Notes under the pieces: model-generated
Databases searched by the model: none
The model's input: the letters and a program-made list of their open reading frames with translations, nothing else
What the model was told of the DNA's origin: nothing
Program-made: the position numbers and the translations under genes
Origin: Nautilus pompilius
Taxonomy: Eukaryota; Mollusca; Cephalopoda; Nautilida; Nautilidae
Assembly (NCBI GenBank): GCA_018389105.1
Contig: JACATO010002731.1
Coordinates: 1,116,001 to 1,180,000, forward strand
Direction: 5' to 3'
DNA length: 64,000 bases
In this document: positions 24,574 through 35,305 of the stretch, piece after piece
Position numbering within the stretch: position 1 is the stretch's first letter
Layout: every line of letters starts with the position of its first letter

Positions 24574-26938
24574 CACTAGAACAGGGGTCACCAAACATTT
24601 TTCACAGTGGGCCGGATAACTGAAAGAATGACGAGCGCGGGCCGCATAATCATTCTGTTCAATACTTGCAAACCAGAATGAAAGCTCTGGGAAAAAAGAC
24701 GAGACACTAAGTTTAGCATTCCATGTTAATCATGGGTGAGTGGCGTGCAATGCACAAAAAACAGACAACCAACATATTTATTTACTAAAAAGTTATCAAA
24801 GAAGGCGACGTTAGCAAAAATATAGTTACATCAGACCTAGTGTGCACATATCTGAATCTTACAAACTAAGCAGCAAAAAAGGTTAGTGAGATTTGTGAAA
24901 CTGACGTTTGGCTTTCAAGATATCATCAATGTTTGGTTTGGAATTGCTGCATCCAATCAAGAGAATTGCTTTCAAATGTTCATCAGTCAATCTCGTTCAA
25001 TGTGTTGACTTCACATTCTTCATTTTTGAAAATGTTTGCTCACAGACATAAGTTGTTCCAAACAATGATGCCATACCAGCGGCAAATTTCTTCAATTTCA
25101 GAAACTCAACATCAGGTAAGAAGTTGTGAAATTCAACAAGTTTTCCTTCTCTGTGCTTCTCTTTCAACAAGTCATTTGCTTGCAGATCAATGAGCTCCAA
25201 CTGTAGTTCAACTGGCACATCATCAAGGTTACAATCAAACGGATTCTGGAACAGAAGAATGTCACTCTCAATTCTGTCGAGATCTGAAAATCTCTCCAAA
25301 AAATGCTGCTTCAAGTCACGAATAATCTTTTTAGGAAAATCGAGGTTGACATCTTCAGCAATTGTAGTGCAAAACTCTTTGAAACAGTGAAAATGAGAGA
25401 AGTTTTCTCCTTCCAGTTGTGCTTCAAACAATGACAGCTTTCTCTGAAATCCTTTGATGATTCTGTAGAGATCACAGACGAGGTTATCCTTTCCCTGAAG
25501 TTTCAAGTTCAGTTCATTCATGTGGAATGTAATGTCGACCAAAAATGACAACTTTGACAGCCAGGTAAGATCTGACAGCTGTGGATCAGTTCTATCTTTT
25601 TCAGTGAGAAAAACATCTATTTCGTTTCGGAGCTTGTAAAAACGAAACAGGACTTTACCGCAGCTGAGCCACCTCACTGCTGTGTGATAAGGCAAGTCAC
25701 AGAAATCAGAATCAATTTCTTCAAGAAAAGCCTGGAACTGACGGTGATTGAGTGCATGTCCCCGAATGAAATTCACAGCAGAAACGACTGGTTTCAGTAC
25801 ACAAGAAATATCCAAGTCTTCCCCACAGAGTGCTTGCTGATGTATGATGCAGTGTATGAACAGAGCGCCCGGAATTTGCAAATCCTCCAACTGAGTCCTG
25901 ATCTGCCCGACCAGACCCTTCCTCACTCCAGCCATGTTTTTTCCTCCATCAACTGTAACACCTCGAAGCTGATTCCACTGAAGGTTATAGTCTTGCAAAG
26001 TTTTCTGCACTTCCATGAAAATGTCTTTTCCAGTTGTTGCTCCATGCATGCAGCAAACGGATGCCAACTCTTCTGTTATCTGAAAGTCCAAATTGACACC
26101 ACGAATGAACACAAGAAGTTGTGACATACTCGAGAGATTAGTAGACTCATCCAGCGCCAGAGAATAACACAACAAGTTCCTAGCTTTCTCGTGTATCTGT
26201 AGCACTATGTTCTCTCCAAGTTCTTCTGTTCTCCGCACAACTGAACTTGCCGAAAGGCTGATACTTCCAAACAAATTGGCTTTCTCAGGACATAAGTCAT
26301 TTGCTGCTTCCATCATACACTCTTTGATGAAGCTGCCATCAGTAAACGGTTTTCCTCGCTCTGCCAACTTATGCACTATTTTGTAACTTGTACAAGTGAC
26401 AGATTCATTTTCAGCAAACTTTCTCGTGAAGAGATTTCTTTGAGTTTCTAAACCACGTTTCATGGACTCATATTTCTCAGAATGTAACTTTCCAGAAAAC
26501 TTTGAATATGTTGATAGATATTTTGTTTCATAGTGACGCCGAAGATTGTACTTTTTCAAAATGGCAACACTTTCGCTGCATACCATGCAACTAGCTTTCT
26601 GGTCCTTTGTTTCCACAAAGAAGTACTTTACTCCCCATTCTTCATTGAAAATGCAACACTCGGCGTCCACTTTTCTTTTCTTAGTAGCCATAATAAAGGG
26701 TGAAAAAAATGGCCTAGAGACCAGCTTGATTAACACCTTGACCAGGGAATTTTTCCGAGCCTTCTTGCCCATGATGTGTCAGTTATCCATGAAATAATTA
26801 AAAAAATTTAATTTCACAACATCTCATGTTCCATCCATTTTATCACGCAAATGCAAGTACCGTCGGCGGGCCTGATGAACTGACGTCGCGGGCCGGATCA
26901 GGCCCGCGAGTCGTAGTTTGGTGACCCCTGCACTAGAA
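24574..26938 (-). mobile_element. hAT transposon (GTF2IRD2-like), nearly intact, with target duplication
   Basis: A 15-base perfect terminal inverted repeat, CAGGGGTCACCAAAC at 24582-24596 and its reverse complement at 26916-26930, is flanked on both sides by the identical 8-base target duplication CACTAGAA (24574-24581 and 26931-26938). An 8-base duplication is the hAT hallmark. The element itself is 2,349 bases and carries a single transposase gene on the minus strand. Its subterminal regions are GC- and CpG-rich (GCGGGCCGCATAAT on the left, GCGGGCCGGATCAGGCCCGC on the right), in sharp contrast to the host DNA. Perfect repeats and duplication and a nearly open gene point to recent insertion. 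Confidence 0.95.
24883..26691 (-). pseudogene. hAT transposase, GTF2IRD2/ZBED-type, one in-frame stop near the C-terminus
   Basis: Cut-and-paste transposase with an RNase H-like core. The preferred start, MATKKRKVDAE at 26691, gives the usual family N-terminus with a basic nuclear signal; an in-frame ATG 27 codons upstream also exists. Counting from it, a BED-like zinc finger has C35, C38 and H53, but the expected fourth ligand near residue 58 is Tyr (HYETKY). The core follows: LALDESTN with the first Asp, VTVDGGKNMAG with the second acidic site, a CIIHQQALC motif, VRWLSCGKVL, and the dimerisation region FGTTYVCEQTFSKM with the catalytic Glu. After KSTH (residue 564) a TGA occurs at 24997-24999. 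The same frame then continues TRLTDEHLKAILLIGCSNSK to a stop at 24883, the normal end. So 602 codons contain one nonsense change; the protein lacks about 38 residues unless read through. Confidence 0.93.
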
Positions 26939-27925
26939 TGTAAAAGATAAAGGGTTAAAAAATAGTTATAAAAATAATTTTAAAAATTGATATTTGCCCT
27001 TTAAAACAAAGTTGGATCCACAAATATAACTTTCTATTTTATGTTTCTAAGAAGTAACTGATGATAATTGATTTCAGAAATCTTATTCTATAGGTACTGT
27101 TTAACAATATGATCTTCAAACTTAAATTTTTATATACTTAAGTATAAATGAGTATTGCCTTTGAATGAAAAATATTGCTTATAGCTAAAGTTCTTTATAA
27201 AATAAGTTTGTTTTTTTTTGCCCCATTTATATACATTTTCTTTGCTAAAATGAATAAACTAAATTATGCTCTTAGTGCTTGTCCATTTTAAATTACCATA
27301 AACTCTTGAAAAAAATCATTATAATTGTTATTTAAAACTTGTTTTAAAAGCTTTTTTAAAAAATGTATACTTTCGCTGCTAAGTATTCTGACTCACAGTG
27401 TAACAGTGATTAGTCTTTAGTTGTTATTGTACAAAATAATCAAATAAACTTTTCTTATGAAGAATGATTTGAGGTTTTTGAATCTGGGAACTTTTTTCAT
27501 GTAGTTCTTTCTCTTTTGATTGATGATTTATTGTACTAGTTTTAATGGATGTAGATTGCATTTACACAAGACAGTAAAATCCTTTTCGGTCTATGATACC
27601 ATTAAAAACAGGCTATATGGGAATGTGTCAGAATTCTTGTACCTGATTTTTGTTTCCAGTCTTTGTGGAAAAAAACCAGGGCATCTCTATTTTCCTTGAA
27701 AATCATGTTGTTAAACAAGAAATGCCACAAAAAAAGAACAAAACCTGATGATTAAGGCTCATTTTAATACGTCTTGCATTCTTTCGTGGAAGTTTGAAAA
27801 TCTGCAATTAATATAAACTTAATTTCTTTGCGTTTAACTTTTAAAATAGTCATTTATCATATTTAGAGAATATGTATACATGAAAATCCTGTAATATTAA
27901 CAATGCACATTGAAAAATACTTTTT
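26939..27925. other. AT-rich non-coding sequence
   Basis: Nothing recognised. Confidence 0.6.
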
Positions 27926-27929
27926 TTTT

Positions 27930-28400
27930 TTCCAGAGATGAATAAACTTTGTGATTTCACTTTACTGAGAGTGAAACAAACTGTCTCCATTGAAATATTT
28001 TCCAGCTCCATATGCTGGATGTGTGCCTGCAGGCAACACGATTTACTGAGAATGGCAGAGAAGGGAGCAAGTGCTCCTAATTGGCAGATTATGTGATTGG
28101 CAGGCTTATGCTAATAACTGCTCAAGTATAAATGACAATGATTGTTTATTTACCAGCCCAGCACTAATTACCAGATTACCAATAAAGGGACTTTGGATCC
28201 ATATTCCAGTGATGGTTTGATGTCTGAGTACACATGAGATTCTGGCTATTTGCGGAATTAATCTGTCTACACAGAGGAACTTCTGTATAAAACACTGCCT
28301 GCCCCATAGTAATAACCAGTAAAGCAAGACAACATTTGTAAATTAAGGGCACTCTCAGAACCAGACCCATTTAAGTTTTTGCTTTAATTAACATCTGCTT
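27930..28400. promoter_or_regulatory. candidate conserved regulatory island
   Basis: About 450 bases of mixed composition lie without homopolymers, repeat ends or coding signal. Homeodomain-type words cluster around 28164-28183 (ACTAATTACCAGATTACC), with TGATTGGCAGG near 28095, TGCTAATAACTG near 28111 and CAATAAAGG near 28181. A pair of overlapping minus-strand frames crosses it but shows no domain. I interpret it as a possible enhancer from composition alone. Confidence 0.3.
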
Positions 28401-28934
28401 AACTGCCAACTGTAGCTGAAAGATGATTTTTAAAAAGTGATTAAGAAATTACATGATAAAGGCTGCTATCATCTTTTGAATGAAAGTTCTGGAAATATAG
28501 CTGTTGATATTTAAATATTTAATTTTACATATCAAAAGTCTTTGTTTATTTAAAAAAAACAAATGAAAACAAAATATTCTTTCTTACTCAGACACTGTAG
28601 AATAATAAAACGAATAAAATATTTGTATTGAAGGTGTATTAAAATGATTTTCTGATAATTTTTAAAACTAATAATAATTATTTTATTAGAATTAAAAATT
28701 AATTTTTAAATTCTGTTTTCATTCATATAAGTTGCACTTTACGTTCTCTAGTGTAAAGCTGATTTTGAACATTGTGGTGACCAAAGAGTTAAGTCACCAA
28801 ACTGCAAAAGAAAAATACCTTTTTCATGAGCCATGTAAGATTTGCAAAACTGGAGATTTAAAAAATCTGACTAGATTTGAATGTTTTAAGCATTTGATTT
28901 TCGCTTAAATTTCCTTAGAGAGCTTTTGGACATT
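28401..28934. other. AT-rich non-coding sequence
   Basis: Nothing recognised. Confidence 0.6.
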
Positions 28935-29115
28935 TTTAAGGGTTAAAGATTAGAATTGGATTGTGTGAGTTTATAATGAGCATTGGGAACAAGGCCACGT
29001 CGTCATCAACTTTAATCACTCATTGCAACAAAATGTCTGATGCCAAGAACTGACTGCTGGCACCAAATAGATTTAGTTAGCAAGGCAGCCATGCTATTTT
29101 AATTCTTCTTGGCAA
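28935..29115. promoter_or_regulatory. small candidate conserved element
   Basis: A 180-base patch of balanced, non-repetitive sequence includes AAGGCCACGTCGTCATCAAC (two CpG sites, rare nearby) and CTTTAATCACTCATTG. There is no reading frame and no repeat match within the window. The regulatory reading is inference. Confidence 0.25.
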
Positions 29116-29267
29116 ACTCTTTTCTGACTTTCAAGGTCTAAGGGCATATTAGAAGGAGAAAGTGTAGAGTATCAGCCTTGGTGACCAAGCAGGTTACCTA
29201 GGTAAGATGGGGGCTTTTTAGTGGGAGTCAGGGTGCAAGGGATCAAGGTCAAGGTGCAAGCCAATTA

Positions 29268-29452
29268 AGTGTTCAGAATTTTCACTATAAGAACTCTTCA
29301 TTTTTAGATGTGGGAGGAAACTTTGGTGCATAGAGATAATCCATGTGGCTGGCTGATAAAGGAGAGTGATCAGGAATCATGCCAGACTTAGATGGTCTCA
29401 TCTGGGAACCAAACTTTGGATGTCAATTGCTGGGCCACCAGTTTAGCTGCTC
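29268..29452 (-). repeat. tRNA-derived SINE copy
   Basis: On the minus strand the order is CTGGTGGCCCAGCAATTG (A-box region), TTTGGTTCCCAGATGAGACC (B-box region), CAGCCAGCCACATGG, TTTCCTCCCACATCTAAAAA and GAAGAGTTCTTATAGTG. These are the blocks of the family at 10153. The 3' part, on the low-coordinate side, is not recognisable. Confidence 0.6.
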
Positions 29453-29459
29453 TCTTTCC

Positions 29460-30075
29460 ACCTATGCATGGGACGTGTGTGTGTGTGTTTGCTGGTGTGA
29501 TATTGTGTGCACTGATTGCAGAATAGATAAAGAGATTATTTATAATGCTTATACTTGAAATTTTTTAGAGTATATAGTTGAGAAAGTTTTAAAATAAGAG
29601 AAAAAAAGGTGCAATGAATTTTTTCATTATAATATACTTTTTAAAAAATATTGTTTATAAATAACAAGTAATTCCACTTAGTTACCTGTGCCTCTTTAAA
29701 TAGCATCTATTTATGGATTTTTTTCCATATTCTGCCAGTAACTTGCATCTAAAGAAACAAAAAAACTAAGTTTTTCCACCTTGAGAGGATGGGCATTCAT
29801 TAAAGTTTTAAACCAATATTGATCAAATTTTGAATTTATTGGGAAGTTTTACCAAATTTATAAAATTCCATTTCCTTTTTTTCAGTTCAGATCTCTACTT
29901 TCCTTTGGCCTGTTACTTCATAAAAGGTGGTTATAATAAAAAAAAAATATCTGATTGTTTGCATAAGACTATAGTTTATGGAAATATTATAAAGTGGTGA
30001 AATGATGGTCTTATTCATTTTGAAGAGCTTGATTTAATTATTTTTTATGGAAGCAAAGTGAGGTTTTGATAAGAA
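29460..30075. other. AT-rich non-coding sequence with a (GT)n run
   Basis: A short GT repeat lies at 29476-29489. Nothing else was recognised. Confidence 0.55.
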
Positions 30076-30079
30076 ATCC

Positions 30080-30565
30080 CACTGTATATTTCTCTAGTGG
30101 GCAATGCTATTACCCACTCATTAATGTCCAGCTTTGATGGTCATTGGTAATCAGATTGTAGTCTTTCCAGCTTTCCAATCCCCAGGTTTCCCTGGTGTGC
30201 TCCTTTGATCTCTCCATAAAGATGTTCTCTCCTCTGACAGTTCGACAGATCTGTTTAAGTTGCTAACCTGAGATCAACCATTGGGTTGTAAATACTTGAT
30301 GATACTGGAGCACTGGAATTATCGGATTGGCGGATGACGTCAGGATGCACACCAGCTTATCTGACAAAATTAAGTACAGGATTAACAGTGCAAGCTTTCT
30401 ATAACACAAGTGCTCGTCGAAGGGATTGGGTCTTAGTGTCTATCAGAAGAGATACAACAGTGAAATGATTAGCAAGATAAAAGCTTTAGCTGAAGCTTGA
30501 CAGGAAAACCTGTTGGATCTTAGAATGGGTCTTTTGTGAGAGAACGCTTTGTTCAGCCGCTGAAG
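30080..30565. promoter_or_regulatory. candidate conserved regulatory island
   Basis: About 480 bases of balanced, unique sequence sit between AT-rich flanks. Words such as GGTAATCAGATTG (30147), TCATTAATGTCC (30118), GCGGATGACGTCAGG (a perfect CRE-like TGACGTCA at 30336) and AGTACAGGATTAACAGTG stand out. No open frame of note, repeat end or tRNA-like box is present. The enhancer reading is inference from composition and site content. Confidence 0.33.
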
Positions 30566-30569
30566 TACT

Positions 30570-31300
30570 AAGTGCTGCAAAAAGTAAGGTTGTGCTTCTG
30601 CTCAAAGCAGCTTGATTTATCAAGGGAGGGCTGTGAAGCTTTGTTTTCAATTTATGGCTTTATTTTTTTAAAAAATGAAGAAAACAAACTTTTTTCTCTT
30701 AGCCACTGGGATTTAATGAATCAATCTTTTGAATTTTTAATAATAAATAACAAGACTTTTATGATACTATAAATATTAACCTTAAAAAAGCAACACATTT
30801 ATTTCCATCTATTTTTCTTAAGATTCTATACAAGAAAAGATTCACTTGTGAAGATTTGGAAATTTTATTTTTTGAAATCAAAATACCATAAACATAACAT
30901 AAAAGGAAATGTTTAGATTAATAGTTTTTAATGACAAGAAAATTCCAGTTATTTCCAAAGACAATTTCTTTCCATTGAAAAATATGTGTGTGTGAAGTTC
31001 TTTATCTGGTTATAAAAATTATAGTGGCCTGCATTAGAAATAGCTATAGCAGCAAATATAGTTTTGTGAGTCTTTTCTAAGATAAATTGATTAAGATGTT
31101 TGTTATAAAGTAGATGAAAAGATGGACATTGTTAAAGTCAACAAATTAAAAAGATAATGTTAGCTACTTGTAAGTAGAACTTTTTTTTTTTAGGTTCAAA
31201 GAAATTTTATTTAAATTTCGATTAGTAACAAAAATTGATAATTTTTTTAAAATGAAAACTTATGGTCTTAAAGGATTTTAGCCAAAATTAGTTTACATTG
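30570..31300. other. AT-rich non-coding sequence
   Basis: Nothing recognised. Confidence 0.55.
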
Positions 31301-31320
31301 AGACTGCGAGCCGGCTACCC

Positions 31321-31367
31321 AATCCTACTCCCTCCCTCTCTCTCTGGAGGGAGGGGGAGGTAGGATT
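31321..31367. repeat. polypyrimidine/polypurine hairpin
   Basis: AATCCTAC at the left faces GTAGGATT at the right, and between them a CCCTCCCTCTCTCTC arm faces GGAGGGAGGGGGAGG. The roughly 20-base arms with a minimal loop could form a cruciform, and each strand is almost purely pyrimidine or purine in one half. The following 270 bases are also less AT-rich than their surroundings, with no gene identified. Confidence 0.6.
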
Positions 31368-32390
31368 TTCCCAATGCTCTGACCAGTAGAAAGGTTTTCT
31401 CACCCAGATATTTGGAGTCGAAAGAATTTAGTTAAACAAAAGCATATATTTATCTTATTTACTTGTAGCTCCTTTCTTCACAGCATGCGTACCTGAAAAT
31501 ATAAGCTTTGAGTTCACTTCACTTCAATAGTTGGCAAAGCGAGTAGCCAAACAGAACGGTGGACCACTACAGTCAGTAACTTACACCAGGCATCACCAAC
31601 AACCCCAGAAAAACTGTAGATAGAAGCCATAAAAGAAACAATCATCTTTTTTTTTTCCTTCAAAATTTTTTAATTATAATTTTTACAAAATAGTATAAAG
31701 CAACAAATTAACTAGAAATGATCAAGATCATTCATGGGACTTCTTCCCCTTCTCTCCCTGTCGCAGCAACAGGTGGTTGATTTTGTGTAAATGCTCAACT
31801 TTCTTTTTACTTAAAGTATTCATTTTCCCTGGAAAATTAGTTAAACCCTGACTTCATTTCTTTACTTCCTAAACTTTTATGAAAGCTAACTGAAAAAAAA
31901 GTGAGTATATATATTATTTTTAAAGGTGTAGTATCTATGATTTTATGGTTAAATAATAACTGATTAATTAAACTACACTTTTATATATTGAATCATGGTC
32001 ATTTTATTTAGGATGTAGCAAAATACATTTGTGCATCTCTCATGATCATAATTGCATTTGAAACTCTTTATCTGATTCTTTGAAGATTCTCACTAGTATA
32101 TTTTCCTGTATGTTTATATCTTAAGAATTATCTCTCTTTTAGTACTTTGCTACTCATTTGGAAATGTACATATCTGACAATAATACATTGCTGGCAAAGA
32201 TAATGTTGGAACTATCTGGGTCACTGATGAATAAGTTCAATTTAATTTAAACTATTCAACATGGAAATTTATATGCTTTTAAGATTACATAATTTCTTCC
32301 CATCATTTTTCTTGCAAAGGGATGCATAGTTGTGGAAGTACTTTAAAGGGCTATCTTTGTTCTAGTGTATAGAGACTTGACATAAGTAGA
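31368..32390. other. non-coding sequence
   Basis: The first 270 bases have mixed composition with no recognised motif; the rest is AT-rich and featureless. Confidence 0.5.
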
Positions 32391-32394
32391 TTTC

Positions 32395-33265
32395 TATGAA
32401 ATTAAATTAGGTCCTTTAGTCACATCAAAGACATGTGAATGTAAGGTCTGAGGACAGGTAGAGGCCAGAGGAAGGGAAGCTTTAGTCTGCAGATAGCCAT
32501 GCCATGAACAGAAGGTTCACAGAAACTGATAGACTTTGAAAGAAGGGTACACAGTTGAGGGTTTGGAGATTGATAGAAACCAACAGGAAATCTCCAAGAA
32601 CCAGATATTTCACTGGTGACTTGACTGTTAGTAGGATGGTTTTCCAATTCATGTGCATACTAAATACTCAAAGCCAATAGAATGGATACTGAAGAGGAGC
32701 ATGGAAACTGAACCCCAACAATTGGCTATAAATGTGGCAGATGATGTGTAGGTGACCATGAGACATTCAGTATTTCTACAGCATGTGGTTCAATGGAAGA
32801 GAAGTAAGATGAAAACCACTCCTCACTCACTGTCATTTGTTGACTGCAATGGACAATGTAGATATTTCCATGCTCTTCTACCTTTTGGAACACTGTCATG
32901 TTTTTATTAAGTTCAGGTTTTCAGATAGTGATTGTGTATGGATATGGAGATGTCCAACACAGGAATTTTTATTGAGCTATCTATAAACCACAACAGAATA
33001 TGGTGGCAGTCTGTCAGTCATTGTGGGAAGAAATTTGGGTCACTGTTGCTTTGCAACACAAAGATGCAAAGAGAGTCAAGGCATCATATCTTTGCATGAA
33101 ACTCGTTGAGCAAATGTAGGCTCTTGACTGATTGCTACAAAGGTGTCCCTACAACCTACTTCCTGTGACTTGCTAATGCTGTGCCAGTAATGTGCTATAA
33201 TCCTTTAAACCAGGATTATACATGTGTGGCTGACTTACAAGGGCTGCAGCAGTAAGTATTAATCC
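32395..33265 (+). pseudogene. probable Tc1-like transposase remnant
   Basis: The composition rises above background. From about 32931 to 33050 the plus strand reads DCVWIWRCPTQEFLLSYL, then TTTEYGGSLSVIVGRNLG. This matches the order of the Tc1 core segment 'xxYVWRRPGExFxxxCLQPTVKYGGGSVMVWGGIS'. The flanking sequence is too decayed for the rest of the gene to be read, and the catalytic Asp residues cannot be placed. The mariner-like element at 33274 begins directly after it and may have inserted into it. Confidence 0.4.
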
Positions 33266-33273
33266 CACTGATA

Positions 33274-34223
33274 CAGGGTGGGCCATAAAAATATGGAGAG
33301 TTTTGATAGACCACAATTTTATTTCTAACAATGGCAGAAATTAGAAAGATACACAGAAATGTCAAGAGAGAAGTTTTATTTTATAATGTATATTAAAATT
33401 GTCCTGTGTTTTGTGTACATACATGAAAGTTTTCATTTGTTGCCTCCTTGAGAGTTTTGTGTGAAACAGTTGAAATCACTCTTGTTACTGCATCTTTTAG
33501 TTCAGGAGTCATCATTGGTCTCATTTTGACAAAATCAGCAGGTTTCTCCTTTTTAAAAACATGGCATTTTGTTTATAGACCATTCTATGGAGGTACATAT
33601 AGCACTCATTACTGAAAATAATATCATCAAAGTTTTTCTCATTGCATTCTTGCATGTCGCTGATTCAAAGGCAAAATTCAATTTGACAGTACTGGTCTTC
33701 ATCCATCAAATGCTGCAGTAATTGAATTTTCTGAGTACATTAATAGCACATTTTAACAGGCATTAAACACTTGTTCATGACATTCATTTCATGGAACATG
33801 TGGCACATTGATTTCCTTGGGCTACAAATAATTTCATCTCAGATGATTTGAATATTTTTGGAGTTTGAGCATTTTATGGATGGTCTGAGTGTCCAACATT
33901 CTGATTTCTTATGCTTCCACTGGCATTCCACTTGACTGAAATACATTATATAATCAAAGTGGTTGGCCACTTTATATCCATGCAATGCAATTCTGAAGGC
34001 AGCTGGATACTCATTACAGATCTCAACTCCACAGCGTGCTTCTCTACAACAATTATTCTCTGATTTGTCATTAGTTGCAACATCTTCTATCAGTAAAGAT
34101 AACAAGAGAAAAATGTATTAGTTTTTCTAAAAAAAAAAAATAGATTCTATTGTACTTTTGTATCACTTACAATAAGTTTCTTATAAGCACTTCAGACTTG
34201 TTAGATTTTTGTGGCCGACTCTG
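33274..34223 (-). mobile_element. mariner-like DNA transposon with CAGGGTGGGCCA ends, internally deleted
   Basis: The left end reads CAGGGTGGGCCATAAAAATA from 33274. The right end, read back from 34223, is CAGAGTCGGCCACAAAAATC. TA dinucleotides flank both (33272-33273 and 34224-34225). The 950-base interior encodes a minus-strand transposase relic, and the element is shorter than the usual 1.2-1.4 kb because the DDE core is partly missing. The ends resemble the GGGTGGGCCAT-type ends of DUF4817-type mariner relatives. Confidence 0.75.
33380..34105 (-). pseudogene. mariner-like transposase, degenerate and core-deleted
   Basis: In order on the minus strand I read a helix-turn-helix linker (RPSIKCSNSKNIQII), CSPRKSMCHMFHEMN, KIQLLQHLMDEDQYCQIEFC, NFDDIIFSNECYMYLHRMVY (the first DDE region, where the family has FSDE) and KQNAMF. 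After a jump come MRPMMTPELKDAVTRVIS and KTLKEATNENFHVCTQN near the C-terminus. The second and third catalytic regions are absent. The segments lie in more than one frame with several stops. It is inactive, but the segment order makes the family assignment firm. Confidence 0.7.
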
Positions 34224-34225
34224 TA

Positions 34226-35140
34226 ATTCTCCAGAGCTGTGTATAGTTGCAGAATAAGCTGATGTTCTTTCAGACCTAGATGTCTACTTATGTCAAGTTT
34301 TGGTATGTAACTTAGTAATGTGAGTAAATGTGTTTCCATATCAAACTGATTTTTCATTATTATGAATTGTTTGACATAAATCCTTACTAAATCAAAGGAA
34401 ATAACTCATTTTTAATTTCTTGTTTTATCCTAAAACAAATCAGTATAATGAATATTGGTCTTTTTGTGTAAAGAATCTTTTTTTTTTAGTACCATCTTTG
34501 TATCATCACATCTTCATTGTAGTTTTTTTTTTGGGGGGGGAATCAGTAAATTACACACTACTTGTCCAGTTCCACTGTAAAGAACTCTGATTGTAATTAA
34601 AAATACCTTAAAAATGAATCTCAAATATGAATTGGGCAACACTACATAGTGATTGATTTACTTTTTTCCCTCATCACATTTAAGAACAAATTAAATGGCA
34701 TATTGTCCTGGAAAGGTAGTTGTATGAATACACACATGCAAGAAGTAATGCAGCTCTTCCATGAGTAACCACAAGTGGTATTTCTTGACATAATCCATTT
34801 AAAGCTAACAATTAAAATAAAATATTTGTTTATTTTTATTTATTTTAGTTTCTTTTATTTTTAAAATATTTTTGTTAAGTATTTTTAATAAAATGTTTTG
34901 TTTTTTTTTAAATGTGAAAAGTTTAATATCTAGTAAGGTGTTTTAACTATGCAAAGACGGATTGGTTTTAAATGTTTTTAGAAGACGCAGATCAATGTCT
35001 CTGAATTAATCACACATTTAATGTTTGAACAACCAAAAAACACATGCTCTATCAGAAATCAATAATTATTGCTACAGAACCCACTGCAACATCTGTAACT
35101 GAGTTAGTCTTTTTGTCACAAGTGTGATGATATGTTGTAT
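34226..35140. other. AT-rich non-coding sequence
   Basis: Homopolymer runs occur at 34472-34479 and 34520-34541, the latter with a poly-T then poly-G junction. Nothing else was recognised. Confidence 0.55.
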
Positions 35141-35149
35141 ATATGTTTT

Positions 35150-35305
35150 CAGTATCTCAAGATACTGTAGACAGCTAATGCTGACAATGAGATTTGAACC
35201 AGGAATCTCTAGTTGCCTAGTTGGTAGAACACAGAGTAGCAACTGGAAATTCCTGGTTCAAATCCAAGTGTCAGCATTAGCTGTCTACAGTATCTTGAGA
35301 TACTG
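35150..35305. mobile_element. palindromic tRNA-derived fold-back element
   Basis: Two arms of about 57 bases (35150-35206 and 35249-35305) are inverted copies with only a few mismatches, separated by about 42 bases. Both ends carry CAGTATCT..AGATACTG, itself nearly self-complementary. The centre looks tRNA-derived: TTGCCTAGTTGGTAGAACAC (35213-35232) matches an A box and D arm, and CCTGGTTCAAATCCA (35252-35266) is a perfect B box and T arm followed by GTGTCAGC. A second, inverted T-arm copy (GGATTTGAACC-like) lies in the left arm. It could be two SINE heads joined head to head, or a MITE that captured a tRNA. An unusually stable hairpin would form if transcribed. Confidence 0.75.

Noticed and set aside
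24933-26797. Several plus-strand open frames across the hAT
   Set aside because: They are antisense shadows of the minus-strand transposase.
35213-35275. Functional tRNA gene
   Set aside because: A and B boxes are good, but a consistent acceptor stem and anticodon arm cannot be drawn without using the inverted arm. It is more likely tRNA-derived repeat sequence.
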